Source of the DNA: Diaphorobacter caeni
GTDB lineage: Bacteria > Pseudomonadota > Gammaproteobacteria > Burkholderiales > Burkholderiaceae_C
DNA: 64,000 nucleotides
Assembly (NCBI RefSeq): GCF_015354245.1
Contig: NZ_JADKYZ010000006.1
Coordinates: forward strand, 1 to 64,000
Direction: 5' to 3'
Shown here one piece after another: positions 44,293-54,838 of the stretch. Position 1 is the stretch's first letter. Each line of letters starts with the position of its first letter. The notes under the pieces are model-generated. The model made no database searches, was not told the origin of the DNA, and saw nothing but the letters and a program-made list of their open reading frames with translations. A program made the translations under genes and the position numbers.

Positions 44293-46227
44293 TCAGCGGC
44301 CATTGCCACCGAAACGGCCGCCGCGGTTGCCACCGCCGCCGCCGAAGCCACCACGGTTGCCGCCGCCGAAGCCGCCACCACCATTGCCGTTGCCACCACG
44401 GAAGCCACCGCCGCCGCGACGGCCACCGCCGCCCATGCTGTCGACGCTGGTGCGCATCGGATCAGGCTGACCACCCGCGCCGCGCGCATTGTGACGGCCA
44501 CCACCGCCCAGATGACCCAGCTGGGTGCCGAGGTGGGCGTTCTCGCCGCGTGGCTGGCTGTCGTCATGGCGACGACCGCCGCCATTCCCGCCACCGTTTC
44601 CGCCGCCGTTTCCGCCGCCGAAGTTGCCACCGCCATTGCGGCCACCGCCTTCGCCGTCCTGGCGACGACGGGCACCGCCGTTGTTGTTCTGCAGCGCCTG
44701 GCCGGGACCGCGGCGTGGACCGCGTCGGCTGTCCTCCCGCTGGCCCTGACCTTGTCCTTGACCTTGACGGTCGCCCTGGCGGTCACCGTTGCGCTCGCCG
44801 CGAGGCTGAGAAGGGCGGCGCTCGGCGCGTGCGGGTTGCTGCATTGGCAGGCCGTCGTCGTCCAATTGGACGGCTTGGCCTTCGGCAGCGCCGGGGCGCT
44901 TGCCGCCGCCACGTTTGCCGCCGCGCGCATCGCCCTGAGTGGCCTTGTTGGTGCGGATGCGCTCCATCATTTCCTGACGGGCGGCCTTGGCGGCTGCCTG
45001 CATCACGTCGCGTCCCGGAGGCTTGCCGGCTCCGCCCCAGATGGTCTGGCGGCCCATGGCGATGGGTTCGGCCTTCTCGTCGGGCGCGGGGCCGAAGCCT
45101 TCGATCACCTGCACAGGGATTTCCTGCTTGGTGAAGCGCTCGATTTCCATCATGAAGCCTTCTTCGTCCATGCAGACCAGGCTCACGGCGTGGCCTTCGC
45201 GACCGGCGCGGCCCGTGCGGCCGATGCGGTGCACGTAGTCTTCGGAGACGTTCGGGATTTCGTAGTTCACGACGTGCGGCAGGTCGTCGATGTCGATGCC
45301 GCGCGCCGCGATGTCGGTGGCCACGAGTGCGCGGATTTCACCGCTCTTGAACTCGCTGAGCGCCTGCGTGCGTGCGCTCTGGCTCTTGTTGCCGTGCAGC
45401 GCCATGGCCTTCACGCCGTTCTTGGTGAGGTAGTCGGCGACGTTGTTGGCGCCGAACTTGGTGCGGGTGAAGACCAGCACCTGGCTCCAGTCGTTCTCGC
45501 GGATGATGTGCAGCAGCACTTCCTTCTTGCGACCGCGGCCGACGGGGTGGATCACCTGCGTGATGCGCTGCACCGTGGTGTTGCGGGGAGTGACCTGGAT
45601 GGACATCGGATCGCGCAGCAGGCCGTTGGCCAGCTCGCGGATCTCGTCGCTGAAGGTGGCCGAGAACAGCAGGCTCTGCTTGTCCTTGGGAACCAGCTTG
45701 AGGACCTTCTTCACGTCGTGGATGAAGCCCATGTCGAGCATGCGGTCGGCTTCGTCAAGGATCAGGATTTCGACCGTGGAGAGATCGAGGAAGCCTTGCT
45801 GCTCCAGATCGAGCAGGCGGCCGGGAGTGGCCACCAGCACGTCGACGCCGCGCTTGATGCGGTCGATCTGCGGCTTCATGCCCACGCCGCCGAAGACGAC
45901 GCAGGAGTTCATGTTCAGATGCTTGCCGTAAGCGCGCACCGACTCCTCGACCTGAGCGGCCAGCTCGCGGGTGGGGGTGAGGACGAGGGCGCGAATGCCC
46001 TTTCCGCCAAATTTGTTGGCAGGTGCGGTACCCTTGGCGAGGCGCGTGAGCATGGGCAGCGTGAAAGCGGCCGTCTTGCCGGTGCCGGTCTGGGCGCCTG
46101 CCAGCAGGTCCTTGCCGGATAGCACTGCGGGGATTGCTTGCTCTTGAATGGGAGTAGGGTTCTGATAGCCCTGTTCGGTCACGGCTTGCAGAATAGCCGG
46201 GTCCAGCTCTAGTTCGTCAAATGTCAT
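44293..46227 (-). CDS. rhlE: DEAD-box RNA helicase RhlE
   Basis: A 644-residue ATP-dependent RNA helicase. The core holds the Q motif ([11 protein letters not shown]), [25 protein letters not shown] and HRIGRTGR within the first about 380 residues. The rest is a long basic tail that ends in nearly pure GGGN/GGFRGG repeats, an RGG-like disordered region for RNA binding and condensate formation. RhlE acts in ribosome assembly and RNA turnover, especially in the cold. It is divergent from ettA. Confidence 0.94.
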   Translation of the reverse strand: MTFDELELDPAILQAVTEQGYQNPTPIQEQAIPAVLSGKDLLAGAQTGTGKTAAFTLPMLTRLAKGTAPANKFGGKGIRALVLTPTRELAAQVEESVRAYGKHLNMNSCVVFGGVGMKPQIDRIKRGVDVLVATPGRLLDLEQQGFLDLSTVEILILDEADRMLDMGFIHDVKKVLKLVPKDKQSLLFSATFSDEIRELANGLLRDPMSIQVTPRNTTVQRITQVIHPVGRGRKKEVLLHIIRENDWSQVLVFTRTKFGANNVADYLTKNGVKAMALHGNKSQSARTQALSEFKSGEIRALVATDIAARGIDIDDLPHVVNYEIPNVSEDYVHRIGRTGRAGREGHAVSLVCMDEEGFMMEIERFTKQEIPVQVIEGFGPAPDEKAEPIAMGRQTIWGGAGKPPGRDVMQAAAKAARQEMMERIRTNKATQGDARGGKRGGGKRPGAAEGQAVQLDDDGLPMQQPARAERRPSQPRGERNGDRQGDRQGQGQGQGQREDSRRGPRRGPGQALQNNNGGARRRQDGEGGGRNGGGNFGGGNGGGNGGGNGGGRRHDDSQPRGENAHLGTQLGHLGGGGRHNARGAGGQPDPMRTSVDSMGGGGRRGGGGFRGGNGNGGGGFGGGNRGGFGGGGGNRGGRFGGNGR

Positions 46228-46486
46228 TTATTTTCGATTGGCGCCCATCCGGGGCGCTGGGTATCAGCCTGTTCCAGAAGACTTGCGGGTCGTCTGGCCA
46301 GCTCACAAGGCGGATAAGGTTTTAAGAGTGGGAGCGTGGAAAAAAAGCTTCCCTGTCCCCAGCTGTTGTGCTGTGGCCTTGAGGCAAACTGGTACCTTTG
46401 GCTACGGATATTGTCTCATGGACTGATAATCCGGGGTTACGCGCGAAATTATGGCGCTTTTTTCCTGACTTCTGAACAACTAATTC

Positions 46487-48148
<1,662 letters not shown>

Positions 48149-48186
48149 TCAGTTCTGGCGCATGTGAATGCGCTTTGAGATAGAAC

Positions 48187-48228
48187 AAAACCGAATCGAA
48201 TGGGGGCGCCTAGTCGGTTCGGTTTTTT
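48187..48228 (+). terminator. Intrinsic terminator of ettA
   Basis: Stem AAAACCGAATCGA (48187-48199) / TCGGTTCGGTTTT (48214-48226), including two G-U pairs, followed by TTTTTTG. It lies 39 bp after the ettA stop. Confidence 0.8.
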
Positions 48229-48385
48229 GTTGCAAGTTGCAAAATAACTGTTTGCTTTTGATAGTTAAATTTAACTACACTCTTGTAGTGAAAACCTCAA
48301 ATTTGAAGGGTCAAAACCCCGTTTTCGAGGTCTGCAGGTAGTAGCATTAACTTAAAACTACTTACATTATTCAGCCCCTCGCGTC

Positions 48386-51067
48386 ATGTCCCTGCCCGCT
48401 TCTCGGTCCACTGCGGTTTTTCGCGCTTGCGTCGTCAATGCCGTCAGGGAAAGCGAGGCGCTGATGTCGCAATTGATCCGCAGCACGCGTGCGGATCTCA
48501 GCGAGGCCGAACAGAAGGCCAGCGGCATTCAGGAGCGCATGCATCTGGGCGACGCTCTGCGCGCGCTGGACCAGCAGGAAGCCACGCTGCTCAAGAGCTA
48601 CCCCATGGCGCTGCTGGAGACGTTCTCGGACGGCGGCGGATCGGCCGGCAAATCGCGTGCGGCGCTCGATACCGGCATGGATTTCGGCGAGCTCACGCTG
48701 GTGGACGACAACGAGGTGATGGCGCAGGTCGAGTTGGCCCGTGCGCAGCAGATCGCCAGCCACGCGACCGATGCGGCGCTGGCCGAACTCAACACGCTGG
48801 TCAGTTCCGCACAGGGCTTCTCGAACGTACAGCCCGAGCGCAACCCGTTTCGCCCCGAAAACTACATCCGCGCCCTGCAGCGCGCGGTGGACGACTGTCA
48901 GGTCTCGAGCGAAACCCGCCACTTGTGGATCGAGCGCATGCGCGAGGTGATGGGAGCCGAACTGACCGCCGCCTACAAGCGCGTGAGCGAAAGCCTGCGC
49001 GAACATGGCGTGACGCCGGTGGGCTACACCGTGGCGTCGGCGGCTGGAATGCAGCGCAGCCACGGTGGCGCGCAGGGAGCGGTGGCACACACGGGCTACG
49101 GCCACCCCCAGACCCAGACCAACTTCGCGCCGCCCATGGCGTCCGGTCCGCATGGTGGCTGGAGCGCGACCGGGCTCGCGCCGGTCGCCCCCACGGGTTA
49201 CGGCCAGCCGATGATGGCCGCACCCAGCGATCCGCAGGAGGCGATTCTGGCGGCGGGCATCCTGCGGCAGATGCTCGCTGCGGGCGGCGACCCGTTCGCG
49301 TACGACGTGGTGCAGCCGATGCATCGCGCCATGCCGATGGCGCAGCAGGTGGTGCAGCAGCAGGTGCAGCAGGTGGCGATGAACCCGGGCCACGCGGCGC
49401 AGATGGGCTATTCGAGCGCGCAGGCGAACGAGGCGATGGAGGACATCGCCCAGCTTGAGAAACTGGTCGGACGTCTGTCCGGCAGTCTCGGCGGTGCTCA
49501 GCCGATGCAGGCCATGCCGATGGCGCGCCCGGGCGATATGCCTGTCGCGGCGGCCACCAACTGGCAGCAGGACGTGTCGGTGCCGGGCAACCTGTCGGCC
49601 TACGGCAGCCTGTCTGCACGCACGGCGACCGAGGTGCTCAGCCGCATGATGGACCACATCGCGCAGGACTCACGACTGCTCGCTCCGGTGCAGCGCGCGG
49701 TGCAGAACCTCGAGCCCGCGCTCAAGCAGCTGGTGCGCCACGATCCGAGCTTCTTCTCCAACGAGCAGCACCCGGCGCGGCGTCTGCTCGACGATCTGAC
49801 GCAGCGAAGCCTCACCTTCACCGATCCGGAGTCCAAGGGCTTTCGCAAGTACATCCAGCTCGTCAATGCGGCCGTGCAGCATCTGGCCACCGTGCCGGTG
49901 CATGATGCAAGCGCCTTCGAGCATGTCTCCGGCGCGCTCGAAAGCGCCTGGAACACGCAGGTGCAGCAGCTGCGCCGCCAGCAGGACAACGAACAGAAGG
50001 CGCTCGCCGAAACCGAACGGCGGCAGATGCTCGCCGCGCGTCTGGCCAAAGATTTTCACCAGCTGCCCGAGGCGCGCAGCGTGCCGCCGGACATTCTGGA
50101 ATTCATCACCGGCGTCTGGTCCGGCGTGGTGGCCAAGGCGCAGTGCGACGCCGTGCAAAGCGGCGGTCAGCCCGGTGGCGATCCGCATGACTATCTGGCC
50201 ATGGTGCCGCAGATTCTCTGGTGCGCCCAGCCCAGCCATGCTCCCGAAGACGCGCAGCGCATGCTGCCGCTGCTCGCGCCGATGCAGTTCATCGTGCGTG
50301 ACGGACTGCGCAGCGTCGGTCAGCCCGACCAGAACATCGCACTTGTGCTGCAGCGCCTGTCGGGGTTGCAGAACCAGGTGGCCCAGAGCGCTGCGGAGCT
50401 CCAGGCCCGCGCGCCCGTCGTGGATGCGGCAGTCGATGCTCCGATGGAGTCGGCGGTGTCGGCTCCGATTCCTCCAGAGCCGGTTTCGGTTCCTGCAGCA
50501 GTCGCACAGGCCGCGCCAGAGCCCGTTGCGCCGATGGTCGAGAAGCGCCGCTTGCGCTCCTTGACCGAGACGCCCGCGCAGACTTTCTTTGGCGAGCCGG
50601 AACCGCTCCCGACTTCCGTCGTGGCCGATCCGGTTCGACAGCCCGAACCCGGGCCAGAACCTCAGCCCGTGCCGCAACAGCAAGCGCCAGCCGCCGCAGT
50701 GCCGCAGCCGCTGGATGTCAGTGCCAGCGTGCCGCTGGAGACGATGGCGGGTGCAGTGGACAGCGCGGTCGGTTCGGGTGGTTCAGGCAATGGCACGGGA
50801 TTCGAAGTCGGCCAGTGGGTTGAGCTCACGACCCATCAGCGCACCGTCAAGACCCAGCTCACCTGGGTCAGTCCGCACAACACGCTGTTCCTCTTCACCG
50901 CGCTCGATGCGAGCACGCAGTCGATGACGCGCCGCATGCTCGACAAGCTCCATGCCGAGGGCATGATCCGCAAGCTCGAGGATCAGCGCGTCGTGGCCCG
51001 CGCGCTGGGCGCCGTGGCGGCGGATGCCAAGGACTCCAAGCTGCGCAGCAGCAAGAAGGTCGCCTGA
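48386..51067 (+). CDS. DUF1631 family protein
   Basis: An 893-residue cytoplasmic protein of the DUF1631 family, whose function is not known. It is largely helical; one region (about 225-360) is rich in Gln, Met, Pro and Ala. The C-terminal about 100 residues, starting near FEVGQWVELTTHQRTVKTQLTWVS, form the conserved PilZ-like barrel (LFLFTALDA). Proteins of this family may bind a cyclic dinucleotide, but the RxxxR motif of PilZ is not evident. The upstream 150 bp is notably AT-rich. It is transcribed alone. Confidence 0.82.
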   Translation: MSLPASRSTAVFRACVVNAVRESEALMSQLIRSTRADLSEAEQKASGIQERMHLGDALRALDQQEATLLKSYPMALLETFSDGGGSAGKSRAALDTGMDFGELTLVDDNEVMAQVELARAQQIASHATDAALAELNTLVSSAQGFSNVQPERNPFRPENYIRALQRAVDDCQVSSETRHLWIERMREVMGAELTAAYKRVSESLREHGVTPVGYTVASAAGMQRSHGGAQGAVAHTGYGHPQTQTNFAPPMASGPHGGWSATGLAPVAPTGYGQPMMAAPSDPQEAILAAGILRQMLAAGGDPFAYDVVQPMHRAMPMAQQVVQQQVQQVAMNPGHAAQMGYSSAQANEAMEDIAQLEKLVGRLSGSLGGAQPMQAMPMARPGDMPVAAATNWQQDVSVPGNLSAYGSLSARTATEVLSRMMDHIAQDSRLLAPVQRAVQNLEPALKQLVRHDPSFFSNEQHPARRLLDDLTQRSLTFTDPESKGFRKYIQLVNAAVQHLATVPVHDASAFEHVSGALESAWNTQVQQLRRQQDNEQKALAETERRQMLAARLAKDFHQLPEARSVPPDILEFITGVWSGVVAKAQCDAVQSGGQPGGDPHDYLAMVPQILWCAQPSHAPEDAQRMLPLLAPMQFIVRDGLRSVGQPDQNIALVLQRLSGLQNQVAQSAAELQARAPVVDAAVDAPMESAVSAPIPPEPVSVPAAVAQAAPEPVAPMVEKRRLRSLTETPAQTFFGEPEPLPTSVVADPVRQPEPGPEPQPVPQQQAPAAAVPQPLDVSASVPLETMAGAVDSAVGSGGSGNGTGFEVGQWVELTTHQRTVKTQLTWVSPHNTLFLFTALDASTQSMTRRMLDKLHAEGMIRKLEDQRVVARALGAVAADAKDSKLRSSKKVA

Positions 51068-51098
51068 CGAGCCTGACAAGCCTGATGAGGCTGACGCG

Positions 51099-52520
51099 TC
51101 AGGCCACCGACGAGGCGTTGCCGCCACTGCCGTCGCTGATGCGGTTGTCAGCTTCGGTGGACGCGGGTTCCTTGGCTTGCCCGCTCCGGTACGTCACCCG
51201 CTTGCGCACCAGCTGGATGTGGTTGCGCAGGGCATACAGTTCTTCGGCGTAGGACAGCGGCACGCTGATCTTTTCGACCTGGGACTCGAGCTTGTCGAGT
51301 TGCGCGAGCAGTTCCTTGCCATCGAACGTGCCGCTTTCCATCTCGTCCTCGATCTCGCGCAGCTTGCCGTACCAGCGGAACACGCGCGAGCGCACCCGGA
51401 ACTGGTAGAGCGGCGGAACGATGCGCGACAGCGGCAGCATCACCGCGATCAGCAGACCCATCACCAGCCACATGCGTTCAATGAGGTTGGCGATCCAGAA
51501 CGGCATGTAGCGCTGCAGCGAGGGCGTGGGCTCGTTGATCGCGCGCTCGGCCTCCTTGGCGATCGGCAGTTCGGCGTGCAGCGTGCTTGGAAACTCGCGT
51601 GCGCGGTTGAACCAGCCGGCCTTGCCGTGGATGATCTGCGCGTTCTGCGCAAACAGCGTGAGCAGGGCGGGGTGGGTTCCTTCGCGCGCCAGCAAAGACG
51701 TGGTCGACGCCACCAGCCGCACGTCGCGCGTGGGCACGTTCTTGGCCAGATCGACCACGCCGCGCGGCAGAGTGACCGGCGTGAGAAACGGAAAGCGGCG
51801 GCTGTAGGCCTCATTCTGGGAAAAGCTCAGCAGGTGCACGCCGGGTGTCTGCAGCAGCATCTGGACCATCAGCGATTCGGGTGCGGACGCGAACACGATG
51901 GCGTCGAGTTCACCATTCAGAAACGCCACCGTCGCGGGCGTCTGGCCCAGTTCGCTGAGCGTGAGTTCGCCGAGCGCGATGTGGTTGGCGTCCAGCAGTC
52001 GCTCCATGAGCATGGGAAGGCCGCTGCCCGCCGAGCCCACGTTCACGCGCATGCCGCGCAGCTGGTGCAGGCCGTCAAGGCGCTCGCTGCGGGTGAATTT
52101 CTTCGCCGATTCGGCGCGGTAGAACAGCCAGACCGGCTCGACGAACAGGCTGCCGAGCGAGACCATGTCGTCACTGTCCTCGGGCTTGAGTTCGCCGCTG
52201 CCGCCCTGCACAAAAGCCAGATCGACCTCGCCGTCGCGCAGCAGTTGCAGGTTGGACGAGGAGCCTTCGCTTTCGACCAGCTTGACCTCGATGCCGTCGG
52301 CCTTGAGCGCCTGCTGGTAGCGCTTGCCGAATTCCTCGTACGCGCTCTGGCTTGGACCGGTGGCGAGCGTCACCGTTTTGGGCGGCGTCGGTTTGAGCCA
52401 CCAGTACGCGCCGATCACCAGCGCCACGCCGAGCACGGCCAGCGGCCCGGCGGAGACCAGCAGATCGCGGATCGACAGCAGCAGATTGCGCAGGCCGCGC
52501 GACATCTGGGTGACGGTCAT
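51099..52520 (-). CDS. Membrane-anchored TAXI-type solute-binding protein
   Basis: A 473-residue protein. After a membrane segment (about 23-42) comes the TAXI/TRAP binding fold (LATGPSQSAYEEFGKRYQQAL, LRDGEVDLAFVQGG, LRGMRVNVGSAGSG). A second membrane helix (about 370-390, MWLVMGLLIAVMLPLSRIV) is followed by a cytoplasmic charged helical tail (about 395-455). No TRAP permease genes are nearby, so it may work as a membrane sensor rather than in transport. Its start overlaps the end of the P1 peptidase gene (ATGA). Confidence 0.85.
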   Translation of the reverse strand: MTVTQMSRGLRNLLLSIRDLLVSAGPLAVLGVALVIGAYWWLKPTPPKTVTLATGPSQSAYEEFGKRYQQALKADGIEVKLVESEGSSSNLQLLRDGEVDLAFVQGGSGELKPEDSDDMVSLGSLFVEPVWLFYRAESAKKFTRSERLDGLHQLRGMRVNVGSAGSGLPMLMERLLDANHIALGELTLSELGQTPATVAFLNGELDAIVFASAPESLMVQMLLQTPGVHLLSFSQNEAYSRRFPFLTPVTLPRGVVDLAKNVPTRDVRLVASTTSLLAREGTHPALLTLFAQNAQIIHGKAGWFNRAREFPSTLHAELPIAKEAERAINEPTPSLQRYMPFWIANLIERMWLVMGLLIAVMLPLSRIVPPLYQFRVRSRVFRWYGKLREIEDEMESGTFDGKELLAQLDKLESQVEKISVPLSYAEELYALRNHIQLVRKRVTYRSGQAKEPASTEADNRISDGSGGNASSVA

Positions 52521-53551
52521 GCCGCTGCCTCCGCACGCCAGTCGGCAAGACCTGGAAGCACCGTTCCGTCGGGCAGCGTGATGGAGCGCGCCGCCCGCAC
52601 GGCCTGCTCGGTCGCGAGCGCAACGGCTTCGGCGGCCATCGCCGCGAGCACCAGCATGCCGGGGTTCTCATCGACCTGCCCGGTGCCGAGCGCGAACAGC
52701 GTGTCGCCGTCGGTCATCGTGTGCACCGGATTGATGCTGCGCGCGAGCCCGTCATGGCCCACCGTGGCCAGACGCGTGGCCTGCACCTTGGTGATCCGCG
52801 CATCGGTGGCGATCACCCCAATGGTCGTGTTGGTGCCCGCGAGCAGCGCACGCGGAGCATCGCCCGAAAGCAATGCGCGACGCGTGTCGCGCAGACGGCG
52901 TCCATCGTCCGTGCGCGCGCCGGCCAGCGGCCTGGCATCCTGCGGCGAGATCACGTCGCCGACCGCATTGCAGGCGATCAGCGCGCCGACGGTGACGCCG
53001 CCCACGCGCACCGATGCGCTGCCGATGCCGCCTTTCATCGCGTTGTGCAGCCCGAACATCTTGCCGACCACGGCGCCTGCGCCAGCGCCCACGTTGCCCT
53101 GCTCGACGGCGGCGCGTGATGCAGCCGCGCAGGCCGCATGGCCGGCCGCCGCATCGGGGCGGATCTTCATGTCGCCCACCGTCAGATCAAAGAGCACCGC
53201 CGCGGGCACGATGGGCACGAGCCCCACGCCCACGTCGAGCCCGATGCCTTGCTCTTCCAGCCATCGCATCGCGCCGGTCGCCGCATCCAGCCCGTAGGCG
53301 CTGCCGCCGGACAGCATGACCGCGTGCACCTGCTGCACGAGATTGCACGGCTCCAGCAGGTCCGTCTCGCGCGTGCCCGGCGCCGCGCCGCGCACATCGA
53401 CGCCCGCGACCGCACCCGCGCGCGCAATGACGACGGAGCAGCCAGTGGGGCGGCGCGGATCGGTGAACTGGCCCACCTCGATGCCGGCCACATCGGTGAT
53501 GCAGCCGCGAGGGGTAGAGGGGGAGGGGAGGGAGTGAGGGCTGGGTTGCAT
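52517..53551 (-). CDS. P1 (DmpA/L-aminopeptidase D-esterase) family peptidase
   Basis: A 344-residue N-terminal-nucleophile type hydrolase, usually self-cleaving. Conserved parts include ITDVAGIEVGQFTD, LSGGSAYGLDAATGAMRWLEE, the region just before the nucleophile ALLAGTNTTIGVIATDA, and the C-terminal TDGDTLFALGTG. The nucleophile should be in GTNTTIG. The family removes small D- or L-residues from peptides or hydrolyses amides. The ATG at 53551 is preferred over an upstream TTG. It is the first gene of a two-gene operon with the TAXI-type protein. Confidence 0.88.
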   Translation of the reverse strand: MQPSPHSLPSPSTPRGCITDVAGIEVGQFTDPRRPTGCSVVIARAGAVAGVDVRGAAPGTRETDLLEPCNLVQQVHAVMLSGGSAYGLDAATGAMRWLEEQGIGLDVGVGLVPIVPAAVLFDLTVGDMKIRPDAAAGHAACAAASRAAVEQGNVGAGAGAVVGKMFGLHNAMKGGIGSASVRVGGVTVGALIACNAVGDVISPQDARPLAGARTDDGRRLRDTRRALLSGDAPRALLAGTNTTIGVIATDARITKVQATRLATVGHDGLARSINPVHTMTDGDTLFALGTGQVDENPGMLVLAAMAAEAVALATEQAVRAARSITLPDGTVLPGLADWRAEAAA

Positions 53552-53761
53552 GGCGATTCGATTATCACGCCGGCACTTGTGAGGCCCGGTGTATGCGAGC
53601 AATCGAATGTTGCGGCATCTCTTGGATCCTCGAATAGTCTATATGTGAAATTGGAATATTCATCATGTTTTATATTATTTTGAGAAATCAAGACGAGTCG
53701 ACATACTCCGTATCCATCCATAGACACATAGGCCCTTGCGAGGGCACCCGGAGAATTCTGC

Positions 53762-54604
53762 ATGAGCTTGGTTTCGACATCCCGCCGTTCCCTGTTGACC
53801 GCCGCTGCGTCGGTGCTGGCGGTCTCCGCCGCCTCGCTGGGGCTGGCCGGCGGCGCGCTGGCGCAGGACGCCGGCAAGAAGCAGTTGATCATCGGCGGCA
53901 CGGCCGGGTCCAACATCGACCAGTTGCAGTCCGGCATCGTGCCGCTTCTGCAGAAGAAGGGCTACAAGGTCAAGCTGGTCGAGTTCAACGACTATGTGCA
54001 GCCGAATCTGGCGCTGGCCGATGGTTCGCTGGACGCGAACTTCTTCCAGCACGAGGTCTACTTCAACCAGTTCAAGGGCGACCGCAAGCTCGATCTGGTG
54101 GCGCTGACGCAGGGTCCGATCGCGCCGATGGGCATCTACTCGAAGGCCCGCAAGTCGCTCGCCGAGGCCAAGCCCGGTGACCGCATCGCGCTGCCCAACG
54201 ACGCCAGCAATCTGGCGCGCGCGCTGCTGCTGGTGCAGCAGGCGGGACTCATCAAGGTCAAGACCAATGTGAACCCGCTGCGCATCTCGGAGCTGGACAT
54301 CGCCGAGAACCCGCACAAGCTCAAGTTCGTGCCGCTGGAGGCCGCGCAGCTGCCGCGCTCGCTCGACGATGTGCAGTACGCCATCATCAACGGCAACTTC
54401 GCGATCTCTTCGGGCCTCAAGCTGCAGGATGCCGTGGTGCTCGAGAAGACGCCCGATCACTATCTGAACATCGTCGCGGTGAAGACCAAGGACAAGGATG
54501 CGCGATGGGCCAAGGACCTGGCCGAAGCATTCCATTCTGCTGATTTCAAGACGGTGGTCGACACCAAGTTCGCGGGTTACGCGAAGCCTGTTTTCCTGCA
54601 GTGA
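53762..54604 (+). CDS. MetQ/NlpA-like periplasmic binding protein
   Basis: A 280-residue binding protein of the MetQ/NlpA family (LIIGGTAGSNIDQLQSGIVPLL, YVQPNLALADGSLDANFFQH, YAIINGNFAIS). It would bind methionine or a related compound. Its signal peptide has a signal-peptidase I site (ALA-QDA) rather than the usual lipobox cysteine, so it should be soluble in the periplasm. No MetN or MetI genes are near; it must use an ABC transporter elsewhere. A GGAG lies 12 bp before the ATG. Confidence 0.87.
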   Translation: MSLVSTSRRSLLTAAASVLAVSAASLGLAGGALAQDAGKKQLIIGGTAGSNIDQLQSGIVPLLQKKGYKVKLVEFNDYVQPNLALADGSLDANFFQHEVYFNQFKGDRKLDLVALTQGPIAPMGIYSKARKSLAEAKPGDRIALPNDASNLARALLLVQQAGLIKVKTNVNPLRISELDIAENPHKLKFVPLEAAQLPRSLDDVQYAIINGNFAISSGLKLQDAVVLEKTPDHYLNIVAVKTKDKDARWAKDLAEAFHSADFKTVVDTKFAGYAKPVFLQ

Positions 54605-54653
54605 TCCGCGCTCTCTGCAAGCCATAGTTTCATCCAGGTGTTAGTGGGAACTT

Positions 54654-54680
54654 GGGCCGCCTCGTGCGGCCCGTTTTTTT
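54654..54680 (+). terminator. Intrinsic terminator of the metQ-like gene
   Basis: Stem GGGCCGC (54654-54660) / GCGGCCC (54666-54672) with a 5-nt loop, followed by G and eight T residues. It lies 50 bp past the stop codon. Confidence 0.85.
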
Positions 54681-54838
54681 TGAAATTCTTTGAAATGGTG
54701 TTGGCACAAGAGGTGTCGTGAACCCGCTGGCGAATCGACGGGGACTTGATCCGCACGTCATGACCGCGTCACGCGGCGTCGAAAGAATGGCGCATGACTC
54801 ACCCTTGGGAGGGTGGGGCATTCTTCGGCAACACCTAC

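Noticed and set aside
43720-46122. An 800-codon open frame antisense to the M14 peptidase and rhlE
   Set aside because: Low-complexity Ala/Thr translation of the glycine-repeat tail of RhlE and no ribosome site; RhlE motifs lie on the other strand.
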